A stretch of 24,362 nucleotides of DNA from JAQBQQ01 sp964633955 (lineage in GTDB: Bacteria; Patescibacteriota; Gracilibacteria; Peribacterales; Peribacteraceae), in contig CAZWIA010000015.1 in NCBI GenBank assembly GCA_964633955.1, positions 1-24,362 of the forward strand. The letters run 5' to 3'. Shown here in pieces: positions 1-8,026 of this stretch; positions within the stretch are counted from its first letter, which is position 1, and each line of letters starts with the position of its first letter. The position numbers and the translations under genes were made by a program. The notes under the pieces are model-generated. The model was not told the DNA's origin, did not search any database, and was given only the letters and a program-made list of their open reading frames with translations.

Positions 1-25
1 TGTGTTCCATCCAGGAACGGTCCAA

Positions 26-1408
26 ATGGCACTTTCTTCCCAAGATGCACAGGCCGCACTGGCGCTCATCCGGCAGCATGAGCGGATTCTGGTGATCCCG
101 CACGCCAACGTGGATCCAGACGGGCTCAGCTCCGCCCTGGCGATCTTCACCGTGCTCCGGGAGATGGGGAAGGACATAACCGTCATCTGTCCGGACACGC
201 CGCCGGAATCCCTCCAGTTCCTGCCGGGGTTTAACCGGCTGAGCCGGGAGATAGAGGAGAGCCGGAACTTTGTCATCACCATCAACCTGAAGGAGGGCGT
301 GGAGGTGGATACGCTGCAGTACGCGGTGGAGGACCAGCGGGTGAACATCGTGGTGGTGCCGCGGAAGGGGCGGATCCAGCAGAGCCAGATCAGCTTTGGG
401 GAGGGGGAGGGCCGGTACGACCTGATCGTGACGGTGGATACGGCGGACCTGGCGCTGCTCGGCTCCCTCTATACGGACCACGTGGATCTCTTTTCTGCCA
501 TTCCGGTGCTGAACATTGACCATCACATCTCCAACACCCGCTACGGCCAGCTGCAACTGATTGATCCCACCGCCGCGTCCGCGACCGAGGTGCTGTACGG
601 CTGGTTCCGGTCGGTACCTGAGTGGGATGCCCTCATCACCCCGGATCTGGCAACTCTTCTCCTCACGGGCCTCATCACGGATACCCGGAGCTTCCAAAAT
701 CCCAATACCACGCCAAAGTCCCTGGAAGTAGCGGCGGAGCTACTGGAACGCGGCGCCCGCCAGCAGGAGATCATCCGGCACATCTACAAGACTAAGCCGC
801 TCTCAACGCTCAAGATCTGGGGCCGGGCGCTCAACCGCATCCAGGTGGATCCCGTTGCGCGCATTGTCTGGTCGGCGGTCAGCCGGGAGGATCTCTTGGA
901 GATGGGTGCCAGCTCCAAGGAGACGCACGGCATCCTGGACGAGCTCATCTCCACCGTGCCGGACGCGGACGTGCATGTGCTCTTCACGGAGCTGGAGGAG
1001 GGGGGGCTCAAGGCCAGCATGCGGTCCTCTGCGGCGGTGGATGTGAGCCGCCTGGCGGGGGAGACGTATGGCGGCGGCGGTCACAGCCGGGCCAGCGGTT
1101 TCCGCGTCCGGTCCTATGAGAACTTCCAGCTCCAGGTTCTGGAGTGCGTGCAGAAGCTTAAAGAAGGGATTCTGCGTCAGCGATCGGATGCCATGCCGGA
1201 TGAGGGGGGATCCGTCCCCACCGTGCTGCCGGTGAAGGAGGGGGCGGAGGCAGCGGGGGGCGCGGGGGTGGATCTGGTCTCCGCCATCACGCATGCGCCG
1301 GCCATGACGCCTGGTGGCAAAAGTGCCAATAGCCGTGACATGAGCCGCCTGGAAGGGCAGAGCCCGCTGCCGGAGGATCACCGGGTGAACGAGCGGAAGA
1401 GCACGTAA
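26..1408 (+). CDS. DHH/DHHA1-family phosphoesterase (NrnA/RecJ-like)
   Basis: A 460-residue cytoplasmic phosphoesterase of the DHH superfamily, whose members use Mn2+ to hydrolyse nanoRNA, pAp or cyclic dinucleotides; the substrate here cannot be decided. Seen: metal-site motif with D30 and D32 (HANVDPDGLSSA), a second aspartate motif VTVDTADL, the signature NIDHH with D165-H166-H167, then the DHHA1 substrate-binding motif GGGGHSRASG at 349-358. The last ~95 residues are a low-complexity Gly/Ala/Pro/Ser tail that NrnA proteins normally lack. I chose ATG 26 over the in-frame GTG at 2 because AGGA lies about 10 nt upstream and the protein then begins just before the first motif; sequence beyond the window edge could change this. 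It precedes infB; in many bacteria an nrnA-like gene sits near infB-rbfA, so the pairing is familiar although the order is not. Confidence 0.9.
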   Translation: MALSSQDAQAALALIRQHERILVIPHANVDPDGLSSALAIFTVLREMGKDITVICPDTPPESLQFLPGFNRLSREIEESRNFVITINLKEGVEVDTLQYAVEDQRVNIVVVPRKGRIQQSQISFGEGEGRYDLIVTVDTADLALLGSLYTDHVDLFSAIPVLNIDHHISNTRYGQLQLIDPTAASATEVLYGWFRSVPEWDALITPDLATLLLTGLITDTRSFQNPNTTPKSLEVAAELLERGARQQEIIRHIYKTKPLSTLKIWGRALNRIQVDPVARIVWSAVSREDLLEMGASSKETHGILDELISTVPDADVHVLFTELEEGGLKASMRSSAAVDVSRLAGETYGGGGHSRASGFRVRSYENFQLQVLECVQKLKEGILRQRSDAMPDEGGSVPTVLPVKEGAEAAGGAGVDLVSAITHAPAMTPGGKSANSRDMSRLEGQSPLPEDHRVNERKST

Positions 1409-1606
1409 TCCACTACTGCAGGAAGGGTAAAAAGGGGAGAAAAGGTAGAAGCGGCAAAAAGGGGAGAGGCGGAGGACATGGGTCTTCCTTTTCACTCTTT
1501 TTGCCTTTTTCACCCTTTTTATCTCGTTCACCCTTTCCGTTATCGCTTCCGGAGGCCTGTGTTCGTGCTATACTTTCTCCGGTCACTCACCGTCTCCCGT
1601 TTTCCC
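1409..1606. repeat. Purine-rich/pyrimidine-rich intergenic repeat tract upstream of infB
   Basis: No gene in these 198 bp. From about 1420 to 1475 the plus strand is a degenerate purine tract (units like AAAAAGGGGAG). From about 1488 to 1540 it becomes a pyrimidine tract (units like TTTTTCACCC), so the halves form a long imperfect inverted repeat. Units like AAGGGTGAA read on the minus strand of the right half recur on the plus strand near 16756-16800. Confidence 0.6.
1569..1574 (+). promoter_or_regulatory. Candidate -10 element for infB
   Basis: TATACT at 1569-1574 is a good sigma70-type -10 hexamer 32 nt before the infB ATG. No convincing -35 sits 16-18 nt upstream. The predicted leader of about 25 nt has no Shine-Dalgarno. 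Confidence 0.45.
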
Positions 1607-3886
1607 ATGCGACTCGTCCAGATCGCCAAAGTGCTGAACATGACCGGCCAGGAACTGCGGCGGGAGCTCTCCCAGGTCAACTTTGGCGTGAAGCCGACCG
1701 ACCGCGAGGTGCCGGATGCGCTGGCCAAGGGCGTCATCCGCTTCATTGCGCAGAAGAAGGGGTTGAAGATCGATCTGGAGAACTTAGACGCGCTCCTGAG
1801 CCCGGCAGCGGCCGTAGCGGAGGAGGAGCGGGAGGCGCCACCGGCGGAGGAGCAGGCGGAGGTTTCTGCGGAGGAGACGGTGACCGCGGGTGTAGCCGCG
1901 CCCGGTCGGAAACCCACCAGTCTGCCACGGGCGGACGGCCTCAACGTGCTCCGGAAGCTCTCCCTGGAAGACGTGTCCAAGGCGGCCATTGAGCGTCACG
2001 CCAAGGAGGAGCAGCCGCAGGTTTCCAAGGAAGATAAGGCGGAAATGGAGCGTGAGCAGAAGATCCTCAACCGCGTGCAGCCGAGGCGCGCGGGAGCGGA
2101 GGGGGAACAGGAGCAGATCAAGCGCAAAGAAGGGACGGTGACGTTGCCGGACCAGATCTCCGTGAAGGAGTTTGCGGAGAAGACGGGCATCCAGGTGCCT
2201 AGAGTCATCCAGACGCTCATGAAGAACGGCGTGATGGCTACGGTCACGCAGTCGATCGATTACGATACCGCGGCCATTGTGGCGGCGGATCTGGGAGTCA
2301 CGGTCCGGCGGGAGGAGGGCGCCGCGCGGGCGGAACTGCTCTTCAGCCGCAATCTGGCGGAGATCCTGCGGGAGGATACGGAAGAGACAGTGCCCCGGCC
2401 GCCCATTGTGGTCATCATGGGCCATGTGGATCATGGGAAAACGGCGCTCCTCGATGCCATCCGTGAAACCAACGTGGTGGCCACGGAGGCGGGTGGCATC
2501 ACGCAGCACATTGGCGCCTACCAGGTGGAGCGGGACGGGCGGCGGGTCACCTTCCTGGATACGCCCGGCCATGAGGCGTTCACGGCCATGCGGGCGCGCG
2601 GGGCGCAGGTGACGGATATTGCGGTCATTGTGGTGTCCGCGGAGGAGGGGGTGAAGCCCACCACGGTTGAGGCTATCAACCACGCCAAGGAGGCCGGGGT
2701 GGCCATCATCGCCGCCATCACCAAGGTGGACAAGGAGCGCGCGGACATTGACCGGGTGAAGGGCGATCTAGCCGGCCAAGGGCTGCAGCCGGAGGAATGG
2801 GGCGGGGAAGTGCCGGTGGTCCTCACGTCTGCCGTGACCAAGCAGGGGATACCGGAACTGCTGGATACGATCATCTTGGTAAGCGATCTGAAGGGGTATA
2901 AGGCTAATCCGGACCGCAAGGCGGTGGCCACCGTCATTGAGAGCCGGCTCCATCAGTCATTGGGGGCGCTGGCCACGGTCATTGTGAACACGGGGACGCT
3001 CAAGGTGGGGGATACGTTCGTCTGCGGCCAGACTATGGGGCGCGTGAAGGCCCTCATGGATCCGGGCGGGCAGCGGATCACCGCCGTCCTGCCGTCCGGT
3101 CCGGCACGGGTATCCGGCTTTGATGCTCTGCCCCAGGTGGGAGATATCCTGCAGGTGGTGGCCGGCGAGCGCCGGGCGCGCGAGCTTCTAGAGACGCTCC
3201 AGCGGGAGCAGGGTCTTCGGCAGAAGCGGTCCTTTGCGGACCTGGTGAGCCGCCTCTCTGAGGGGCAGCTGACCCAGCTGAAGGTGATCCTCAAGACGGA
3301 TACGCAGGGATCGCTGGAGGCCATCCAGGAAGCGCTTCGGAAGCAGGCGGCGGCATCCGCGGGTCTCTCCGTGAAGGTGATCCACGGCGCGGTGGGGGCG
3401 GTATCGGACAGTGATGTCATGATGGCCATGGCCAGCGATGCCGTCATCCTGGCATTCCACGCGCAGGTTCCGGGAGACGTGCTGCGCTCCGCCGAACGGG
3501 AGGGCGTGCAGGTCCGCTCCTATACCGTGCTCTATCAGCTCCTGGAGGAGGTGGATGCCCTCATGAAGGGGCTGGTGGAACCGGAGGAGCAGGAGAGCGT
3601 CACGGGCCACCTGGAGGTGAAGGCGGTGTTCCTCACCAAGAAGACGGAGCAGATCATTGGCGGTCGCGTGACGGACGGATCCATCAAGCGCCTGCCGTTC
3701 CGCCTGTTGCGCGGGGGAGAGGAGATGGGCACCGGCCGGATCACGTCCCTCAAGCACGGGGACAAGGACATCAAGGAGGCCAAAGAGGGCTCCGAGTGCG
3801 GCATGCGCGTGGAGACCAGCCTGCCCATCCAGGAGGGGGATGTGCTGGAGTGCTACGTGCGGGAGCTCAAGCGCAAGGAAAGCTAA
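1607..3886 (+). CDS. infB: Translation initiation factor IF-2
   Basis: A 759-residue GTPase that delivers initiator tRNA to the small subunit and promotes subunit joining. Seen: N-terminal IF2_N helical domain (MRLVQIAKVLN...), a charged Glu/Lys/Arg linker, a second IF2_N-like segment (~175-235), then the G domain with G1 GHVDHGKT at 272-279, G3 DTPGHEAF from 318, G4 TKVD at 372-375 and G5 TSA. Domains II, III and the C-terminal tRNA-binding domain follow to the usual end (...VLECYVRELKRK). The open frame extends upstream to 1478, but ATG 1607 gives the family N-terminus and the upstream residues are translated repeat tract. G4 is TKVD rather than the usual NKxD, a conservative but notable change. 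It ends 35 nt before a convergent gene. Confidence 0.97.
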   Translation: MRLVQIAKVLNMTGQELRRELSQVNFGVKPTDREVPDALAKGVIRFIAQKKGLKIDLENLDALLSPAAAVAEEEREAPPAEEQAEVSAEETVTAGVAAPGRKPTSLPRADGLNVLRKLSLEDVSKAAIERHAKEEQPQVSKEDKAEMEREQKILNRVQPRRAGAEGEQEQIKRKEGTVTLPDQISVKEFAEKTGIQVPRVIQTLMKNGVMATVTQSIDYDTAAIVAADLGVTVRREEGAARAELLFSRNLAEILREDTEETVPRPPIVVIMGHVDHGKTALLDAIRETNVVATEAGGITQHIGAYQVERDGRRVTFLDTPGHEAFTAMRARGAQVTDIAVIVVSAEEGVKPTTVEAINHAKEAGVAIIAAITKVDKERADIDRVKGDLAGQGLQPEEWGGEVPVVLTSAVTKQGIPELLDTIILVSDLKGYKANPDRKAVATVIESRLHQSLGALATVIVNTGTLKVGDTFVCGQTMGRVKALMDPGGQRITAVLPSGPARVSGFDALPQVGDILQVVAGERRARELLETLQREQGLRQKRSFADLVSRLSEGQLTQLKVILKTDTQGSLEAIQEALRKQAAASAGLSVKVIHGAVGAVSDSDVMMAMASDAVILAFHAQVPGDVLRSAEREGVQVRSYTVLYQLLEEVDALMKGLVEPEEQESVTGHLEVKAVFLTKKTEQIIGGRVTDGSIKRLPFRLLRGGEEMGTGRITSLKHGDKDIKEAKEGSECGMRVETSLPIQEGDVLECYVRELKRKES

Positions 3887-3921
3887 AAAGAGAAGCAGTC
3901 CTAAGTGTCATGTTCGAGTTC

Positions 3922-5213
3922 CTACCGGCCCAGCTCCCTATTGAGCGCATCTATCTCCGCCCGCGTCACGGGCTTCCTTGGCGTTACCACCTGTTGCTCA
4001 ATGGCTTCCCGGACAAACTGCCGGACTTCCGGGTCGCTGATGCCGCCAAGGCCACTTAAGACCACCTGCAGTCGATCGGGATCCTGGAACAACGCCTGGA
4101 TCTCTGGAGATTGATCGTGGAACTTTAAGCCCAGTGCCTGGGCTAAAGCAGTTGGATTCTTGTTGGCTTTTGTGATGTCTGCATTGAGCGTATTCCGGTC
4201 GGTCTCCCAGACCTGCTGCGCAATAGTCAGGACCGCGCTGCGGTTCCGGGCCTCTGTTAAGTTGAGCTTTCCTAGCTCTGCCTGCATGGCCGGACTGAAG
4301 TACGGCTCTGTCTGCCGGAGGAACGCGGCGGTGTTCTTGGTCTCACTGAAGNNNNNNNNNNNNNNNNNNNNNNNNNNNNNNNNNNNNNNNNNNNNNNNNN
4401 NNNNNNNNNNNNNNNNNNNNNNNNNNNNNNNNNNNNNNNNNNNNNNNNNNNGAAGTACGGCTCTGTCTGCCGGAGGAACGCGGCGGTGTTCTTGGTCTCA
4501 CTGAAGAGCCCCGTGCCGGAGCTGGAGGGCCGCGTCATGGCGTAGGCGCCGCCCGCGGCTACCATGGCGCCCAAAAGGCTCTGCCACCAGCCTTCCTTCT
4601 TGAGGATGCCCCGCAGCGTGAGGACCACGGCGCCCAGGCCAAAGAGCCCAAACCCCAGCATCCGCAGCCCCTGGAACGCCTGCTCCCGGGCCGGGGAGTT
4701 GGCAGGTGGCTTCAGCCGGAACCGCTCAACGGACGGCTGCATGGCTTCCATACTGGGGCGGCCGGCCGTGCGGATGAACTCCTGCTGGTAGTCTCTCAGC
4801 TGCGCGATGAGAGTGCCATGATTACGGGCCAGCCGGCGGCCCTCTACGGACTGCAGGAACTCCTCCGTCTTGCGCCAGGCCATGAACGCGGAGCTCAGGT
4901 AGACCTGGTTTGGATCGCCGCTCTCAAGCTCCTTGATGGCAGTATCGTAGAAGCTCAGAACGTTCTCCATATCCTTCCGGGCAAGCTCTGGCAGGGTAGC
5001 AAGGCTCGCATTCAGTGTCTCTCGCTTGGCGCGCAGGGATTCCTGCACATCTGGGTTCTGCCATACTTCCACCGCCTCCCGCCGTTTCCGATTGGCATAG
5101 CTCTCTTGGACATCTTCTACCACGCGGTCCCGCTGCTCACGGAATGGGTCTGCTTGAACTTCTTCAGGGGCAGCTTCGTGCGCCGGTCTATTGCGTTGGC
5201 CAAACTCAGCCAC
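3922..5213 (-). CDS. Unrecognised membrane protein downstream of the VirB6-like gene (split by a scaffold gap)
   Basis: I do not recognise this family. As given, the frame is broken by 100 Ns, but the 55 bp on each side of the Ns are identical. If the copies are merged, the minus strand reads without a stop from GTG 5213 to TAG 3922 as one 378-residue protein (1137 nt). Its N-terminal ~190 residues are charged, helical and probably cytoplasmic. Two hydrophobic segments follow (MLGFGLFGLGAVVLTLRGIL and WWQSLLGAMVAAGGAYAMT), then a hydrophilic, helical C-terminal part (...TEPYFSPAMQAELGKLNL...ALNRELGR). The GTG lies 11 nt after the stop of the VirB6-like gene on the same strand, so the two are probably co-transcribed and may act together. 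Start-codon confidence is moderate. Read literally, the gap shifts the frame (155 extra nt is not a multiple of 3), so automated callers will report two fragments. Confidence 0.75.
4297..4351. repeat. Left copy of a 55-bp duplication flanking the N gap
   Basis: These 55 bp, starting GAAGTACGGCTC and ending TCTCACTGAAG, are identical to 4452-4506 on the other side of the Ns. They encode the same stretch of the same protein in the same minus-strand reading. Confidence 0.97.
4352..4451. other. Scaffold gap of exactly 100 Ns
   Basis: The run of 100 Ns is the conventional placeholder for a gap of unknown size. Because its two edges are the same 55 bp, it most likely marks two overlapping contigs that were never merged rather than missing DNA. 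Confidence 0.95.
4452..4506. repeat. Right copy of the 55-bp duplication flanking the N gap
   Basis: Identical to 4297-4351. Merging the two copies restores an uninterrupted minus-strand reading frame, which a genuine tandem duplication around missing sequence would do only by chance. Confidence 0.97.
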
Positions 5214-5224
5214 GGGAGCGGGGA

Positions 5225-7180
5225 TTAGGGGTTAGGGGCGTTGCCGTTGGGGGCTTGGTTTTGGTTGGCATCTTGGTTGGGGCCCGGATTTGCACCAGCC
5301 GCGTTCGGATTCTGCTGGTTGCCACCCCCCGGAGGCGGGGGCGGGGGCGGAGGCGGAGCGGCGTTGCGGATGGGCGGGTACATGGCCGTGCGGATCCGGC
5401 CCTGCAGTGCGGCATCCAGATTGGGATCTTGCTTCCGCAGCAGGCCTTCCAGGACCGCGTTGCGGTCCAGACGTCTGAACTCCTGGTTATCTCTATGGAT
5501 TTCCTTGAGCTCTTCCACCATGGTATTCAAGGCGGTTTGAGCGTCATTGCTGGTGAGATCGGTGTTCGGGTTGGCTAATATATTCAGGTGCGGCGTGATC
5601 CTGGGGTGCCGTAGATCAGCGTTCTGAATCACCTGCTCTGCTCTGTCAATGTCCGTTGGATTAGGATCGCCCCGGAGGCGTTGCAGTATTGTGCGCCGGT
5701 CGCCGGTTCGTGGACTGGCGGCGTTGATCCACCGCTGCGGATTGCCGAACTGCGTGGCCTCCCGCAGGTTGAAGCCCAGGAAGGGAATGCGCGTGTTCAT
5801 GACCGGGTAGGCGGCCAGCTGGCCCGTGGCCTTACCCATGCCCTGGATGTACTTGGTGACGCCTTCCGCCGCTTTGAAGCTGCCAATGGCGGCAAAGACC
5901 TGCGTCCAGATGATCCCCAGTGCCAGGCAGAGCCACAGGAGCTGCCAGAGATCGCTTATTCCCTGGAACAGGCTAAAGGCGCCGTTGGCGCTGGTGAAGG
6001 AATCCGGCGCCGCAATACCACTGGCGGCGTTGATCACCATGAAGCCGATGGTGAAGGGGATGGCCACCGTCACCGGCAGCAGCGCGGCTCCCAGGAACGT
6101 CTTCCAGATCTTTTCCATGGGGCTGAAGTCCTTGAAGAACTGACCGCCCATCACGTACTCCAGCAGGACGAACGGCATGAACGCCATGGTGATCCACAGG
6201 ATGGGGATGCGGATGAAGAACGCCGCCACCATGGCGGCCAGCGGGAAGAGGAGCGCCACGTGCAGCACCAGCACCAGGAGGAGCTTCATGAGGTAGACCA
6301 GCAGCTCTTTCACCGCTCTCAGATCCGTGGTGGCAATATCTCCGGGCGGCGGCTGGACTACCTCTGCCAGCGTGCGCAGGCGGGCGTGGTTGATGACCAG
6401 GCCGTTGATCACCATGAGGTCCGGCCGGATGCTCACGCCGGGCCGGTACATGGAACTGTACTCGTAGCAGAGGAGGAATCCGCCAAGCGGGCACCGCCAG
6501 CCGTGATCCTGGTCCGGGTTCACGGGTCCCGGCAGGCCCATGCCCGGTGTCACGGCCCACTGCCGCTCCGCGGCCTCAAAGAAGACGATCTTGGTGATGA
6601 TCTCGCAGTCCTTGCGCTCTTCGGGATTGATATCACTAGGGATTTCGCACCGGACCGTGCTCTCCATGAGGGACGGCAGCTGGTAGATGGTGGCCGCGCC
6701 CACCTGCGCCATGTCAAAGATGACCTGCGGCACGAACCAGGAGAAGTTCACGGCAATCACGGCTACCACAAACTTGCGCGCGTACTGCTTCAGGAAGTCG
6801 CCGCTCGCTTTCACAATGGTCATCACCGCCCCAATAATCAGCATGATGGCAAAGCCCACGTTCACCAGGTCCCGGGAGAACTGCCAGATATCCCGCAACA
6901 TGAGGTAGAGCGGGCTTGGCTGGTCGTTCGCCCGCATGTCAAAGATGAACGCTGGGTCTAAGAGCGGCCCCAGGAAACTGAAGAGGATCCACATCACGAT
7001 GTTCGTGAACGTGATGAACACCCCCACGAGCGTGCTGATGATGTACACCACGCCCTCCGTAGCGGATTCCGCTGCGTGAGCCGCGGGAACGCCTGGCAGG
7101 TTGCCGGTCATGAGGAATATCCCCGCCGCTCCTAGCAGGAGAACAGCTGCCGCATGCCGCAGAGCGTTCTTTGTGTGCAT
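5225..7180 (-). CDS. VirB6/TrbL-like polytopic inner-membrane protein with polyproline tail
   Basis: A 651-residue protein resembling the VirB6/TrbL group, the multi-pass channel component of type IV secretion/conjugation systems; the assignment rests on architecture, not a diagnostic motif. Seen: signal peptide-like N-terminus (KNALRHAAAVLLLGAAGIFL...PAAHA), hydrophobic segments around 45-70, 100-160 and 285-435 (for example LLLVLVLHVALLFPLAAMVAAFF), a large Cys-containing extracytoplasmic loop at ~170-260, and a hydrophilic C-terminus ending in nine prolines and an Asn/Pro/Gly/Gln tail. ATG 7180 is chosen over the in-frame ATG at 7186 because a perfect TATAAT box ends 7 nt before it, implying a leaderless start. 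An unrecognised membrane protein follows 11 nt downstream. No VirB4, VirD4 or relaxase is in the window, so the machine it serves is unknown. Confidence 0.75.
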   Translation of the reverse strand: MHTKNALRHAAAVLLLGAAGIFLMTGNLPGVPAAHAAESATEGVVYIISTLVGVFITFTNIVMWILFSFLGPLLDPAFIFDMRANDQPSPLYLMLRDIWQFSRDLVNVGFAIMLIIGAVMTIVKASGDFLKQYARKFVVAVIAVNFSWFVPQVIFDMAQVGAATIYQLPSLMESTVRCEIPSDINPEERKDCEIITKIVFFEAAERQWAVTPGMGLPGPVNPDQDHGWRCPLGGFLLCYEYSSMYRPGVSIRPDLMVINGLVINHARLRTLAEVVQPPPGDIATTDLRAVKELLVYLMKLLLVLVLHVALLFPLAAMVAAFFIRIPILWITMAFMPFVLLEYVMGGQFFKDFSPMEKIWKTFLGAALLPVTVAIPFTIGFMVINAASGIAAPDSFTSANGAFSLFQGISDLWQLLWLCLALGIIWTQVFAAIGSFKAAEGVTKYIQGMGKATGQLAAYPVMNTRIPFLGFNLREATQFGNPQRWINAASPRTGDRRTILQRLRGDPNPTDIDRAEQVIQNADLRHPRITPHLNILANPNTDLTSNDAQTALNTMVEELKEIHRDNQEFRRLDRNAVLEGLLRKQDPNLDAALQGRIRTAMYPPIRNAAPPPPPPPPPGGGNQQNPNAAGANPGPNQDANQNQAPNGNAPNP

Positions 7181-7438
7181 TCTCATGATTATAGCACATT
7201 CTGTCCGCCCTCTCAATCCATGGTCCGAGCACGATTCTGCCACGGAACGGCAGTTTCGCATTGTACAACATTATCTACATTTCATCGAGTACAATCTGTG
7301 TTCTCCGAAGCATAATTTATATCTGGTGATTGCCATTTTTATTTGTTTAGATGAGAAAAAACATGATCACATCCCTAGTCCGCACATCTGAGCAAGTTTC
7401 TTGCACTGCGTAAGGCCATGTGAGTAAGGTTTGTGCAC
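7181..7438. promoter_or_regulatory. AT-rich divergent intergenic region with palindromic candidate operator
   Basis: This 258-bp spacer separates the divergent VirB6-like and winged-helix genes and is AT-rich compared with its surroundings (especially 7260-7380). ATTGTAC at 7260-7266 and GTACAAT at 7289-7295 form a perfect inverted repeat. TTGTACAA at 7261-7268 is itself an 8-bp palindrome and recurs in the promoter at 11675-11682. A weak TTGCAC (7401) / TAAGGT (7425) pair could serve the downstream gene. No coding region is seen. Confidence 0.5.
7188..7216 (-). promoter_or_regulatory. Near-consensus promoter of the VirB6-like gene
   Basis: On the minus strand TTGAGA (7216-7211) and TATAAT (7193-7188) are separated by exactly 17 bp. 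The -10 ends 7 nt before ATG 7180, so transcription should start at the start codon. Confidence 0.75.
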
Positions 7439-8026
7439 ATGTCCTCTGCGGTCCTCAAGGCGCTGTTCAGCTCCCAAACCCGGGTGAAGCTCCTGTCTAC
7501 GTTCCTCCTCCACCCGGAGCAGGAATTCTTCATCCGGGAGCTCACGCGGCTCTTGAGCGAGCAGATCAATTCCATCCGGCGCGAGCTGGAGAACCTGCGG
7601 AAGATCGGCCTCGTGAAGGCGCGCAGCCGCAATCGCAAGAAGTACTATCACGTGGATCCGGAGTTCCCGCTCTTCCAGGATCTGCGCAACATCTTCACCA
7701 AGGAGATCCGGGCGGAGAGCCCCATCGTGCAGCAGCTCAAGCGGATTCCCGGCGTGCAGTTTGTAGTGCTGGCCGGGTCCTTTGCCAATACGGAGAGCAA
7801 GGTGGACCTGCTCATTGCCGGAGAGATCAAGAAGGAGATCCTGGAGGCTCTGCTGCTACAGGACCCCACGCTCAAGAACGTGAAGTACTCCGTGTTCCCG
7901 GTGCCGGATTTCCTCTACCGGGTGAGCCTCCGTGACCGGTTCATCCTGGACATTGTGAACGATCCGCGGCATTTCATTGTCCTCAATACCATCCAGGCGG
8001 AGATGGAGGAGGCCAGGGGGAAATAA
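7439..8026 (+). CDS. Winged-helix regulator with degenerate nucleotidyltransferase-fold domain
   Basis: A 195-residue protein. Residues ~8-75 form an ArsR/MarR-like winged helix (SSQTRVKLLSTFLLHPEQ, then a recognition helix NSIRRELENLRKIGLV and a basic wing KARSRNRKKYYHV). Residues ~95-195 resemble the minimal nucleotidyltransferase fold, with GSFANTESKVDLLIAGE in place of the catalytic GSxxxG...SDxD pattern. The first metal-binding Asp is Lys here, so catalysis is unlikely and the domain probably senses or binds something. ATG 7439 is preferred to GTG 7433 because it starts just before the helical domain. It is likely a DNA-binding regulator, perhaps of the divergent VirB6-like gene or of itself; that role is inference from position. 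Confidence 0.8.
   Translation: MSSAVLKALFSSQTRVKLLSTFLLHPEQEFFIRELTRLLSEQINSIRRELENLRKIGLVKARSRNRKKYYHVDPEFPLFQDLRNIFTKEIRAESPIVQQLKRIPGVQFVVLAGSFANTESKVDLLIAGEIKKEILEALLLQDPTLKNVKYSVFPVPDFLYRVSLRDRFILDIVNDPRHFIVLNTIQAEMEEARGK

Noticed and set aside
803..1531. Minus-strand open frame of 242 codons
   Set aside because: Antisense to the DHH domain, His/Arg/Pro-rich, beginning in the low-complexity repeat tract; no family features.
1478..1606. Upstream extension of infB by 43 codons
   Set aside because: It translates the pyrimidine repeat tract into a Phe/Pro/His-rich string and passes through the likely -10 box; ATG 1607 gives the true IF-2 N-terminus.
4297..4506. CRISPR or tandem repeat array
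   Set aside because: There are only two copies, at the two edges of a 100-N gap, inside a coding frame; no spacer-repeat periodicity exists here or elsewhere in the window.
3922..5213. Pseudogene call for the gene interrupted by the N gap
   Set aside because: The interruption disappears when the identical 55-bp edges are merged, so the break is best explained by assembly.
5681..6961. Long plus-strand open frame (426 codons) opposite the VirB6-like gene
   Set aside because: It is rich in His, Arg, Gln and Asp with no recognisable domain, and lies fully antisense to a gene with signal peptide, membrane helices and a consensus promoter. It is a GC-driven shadow frame.
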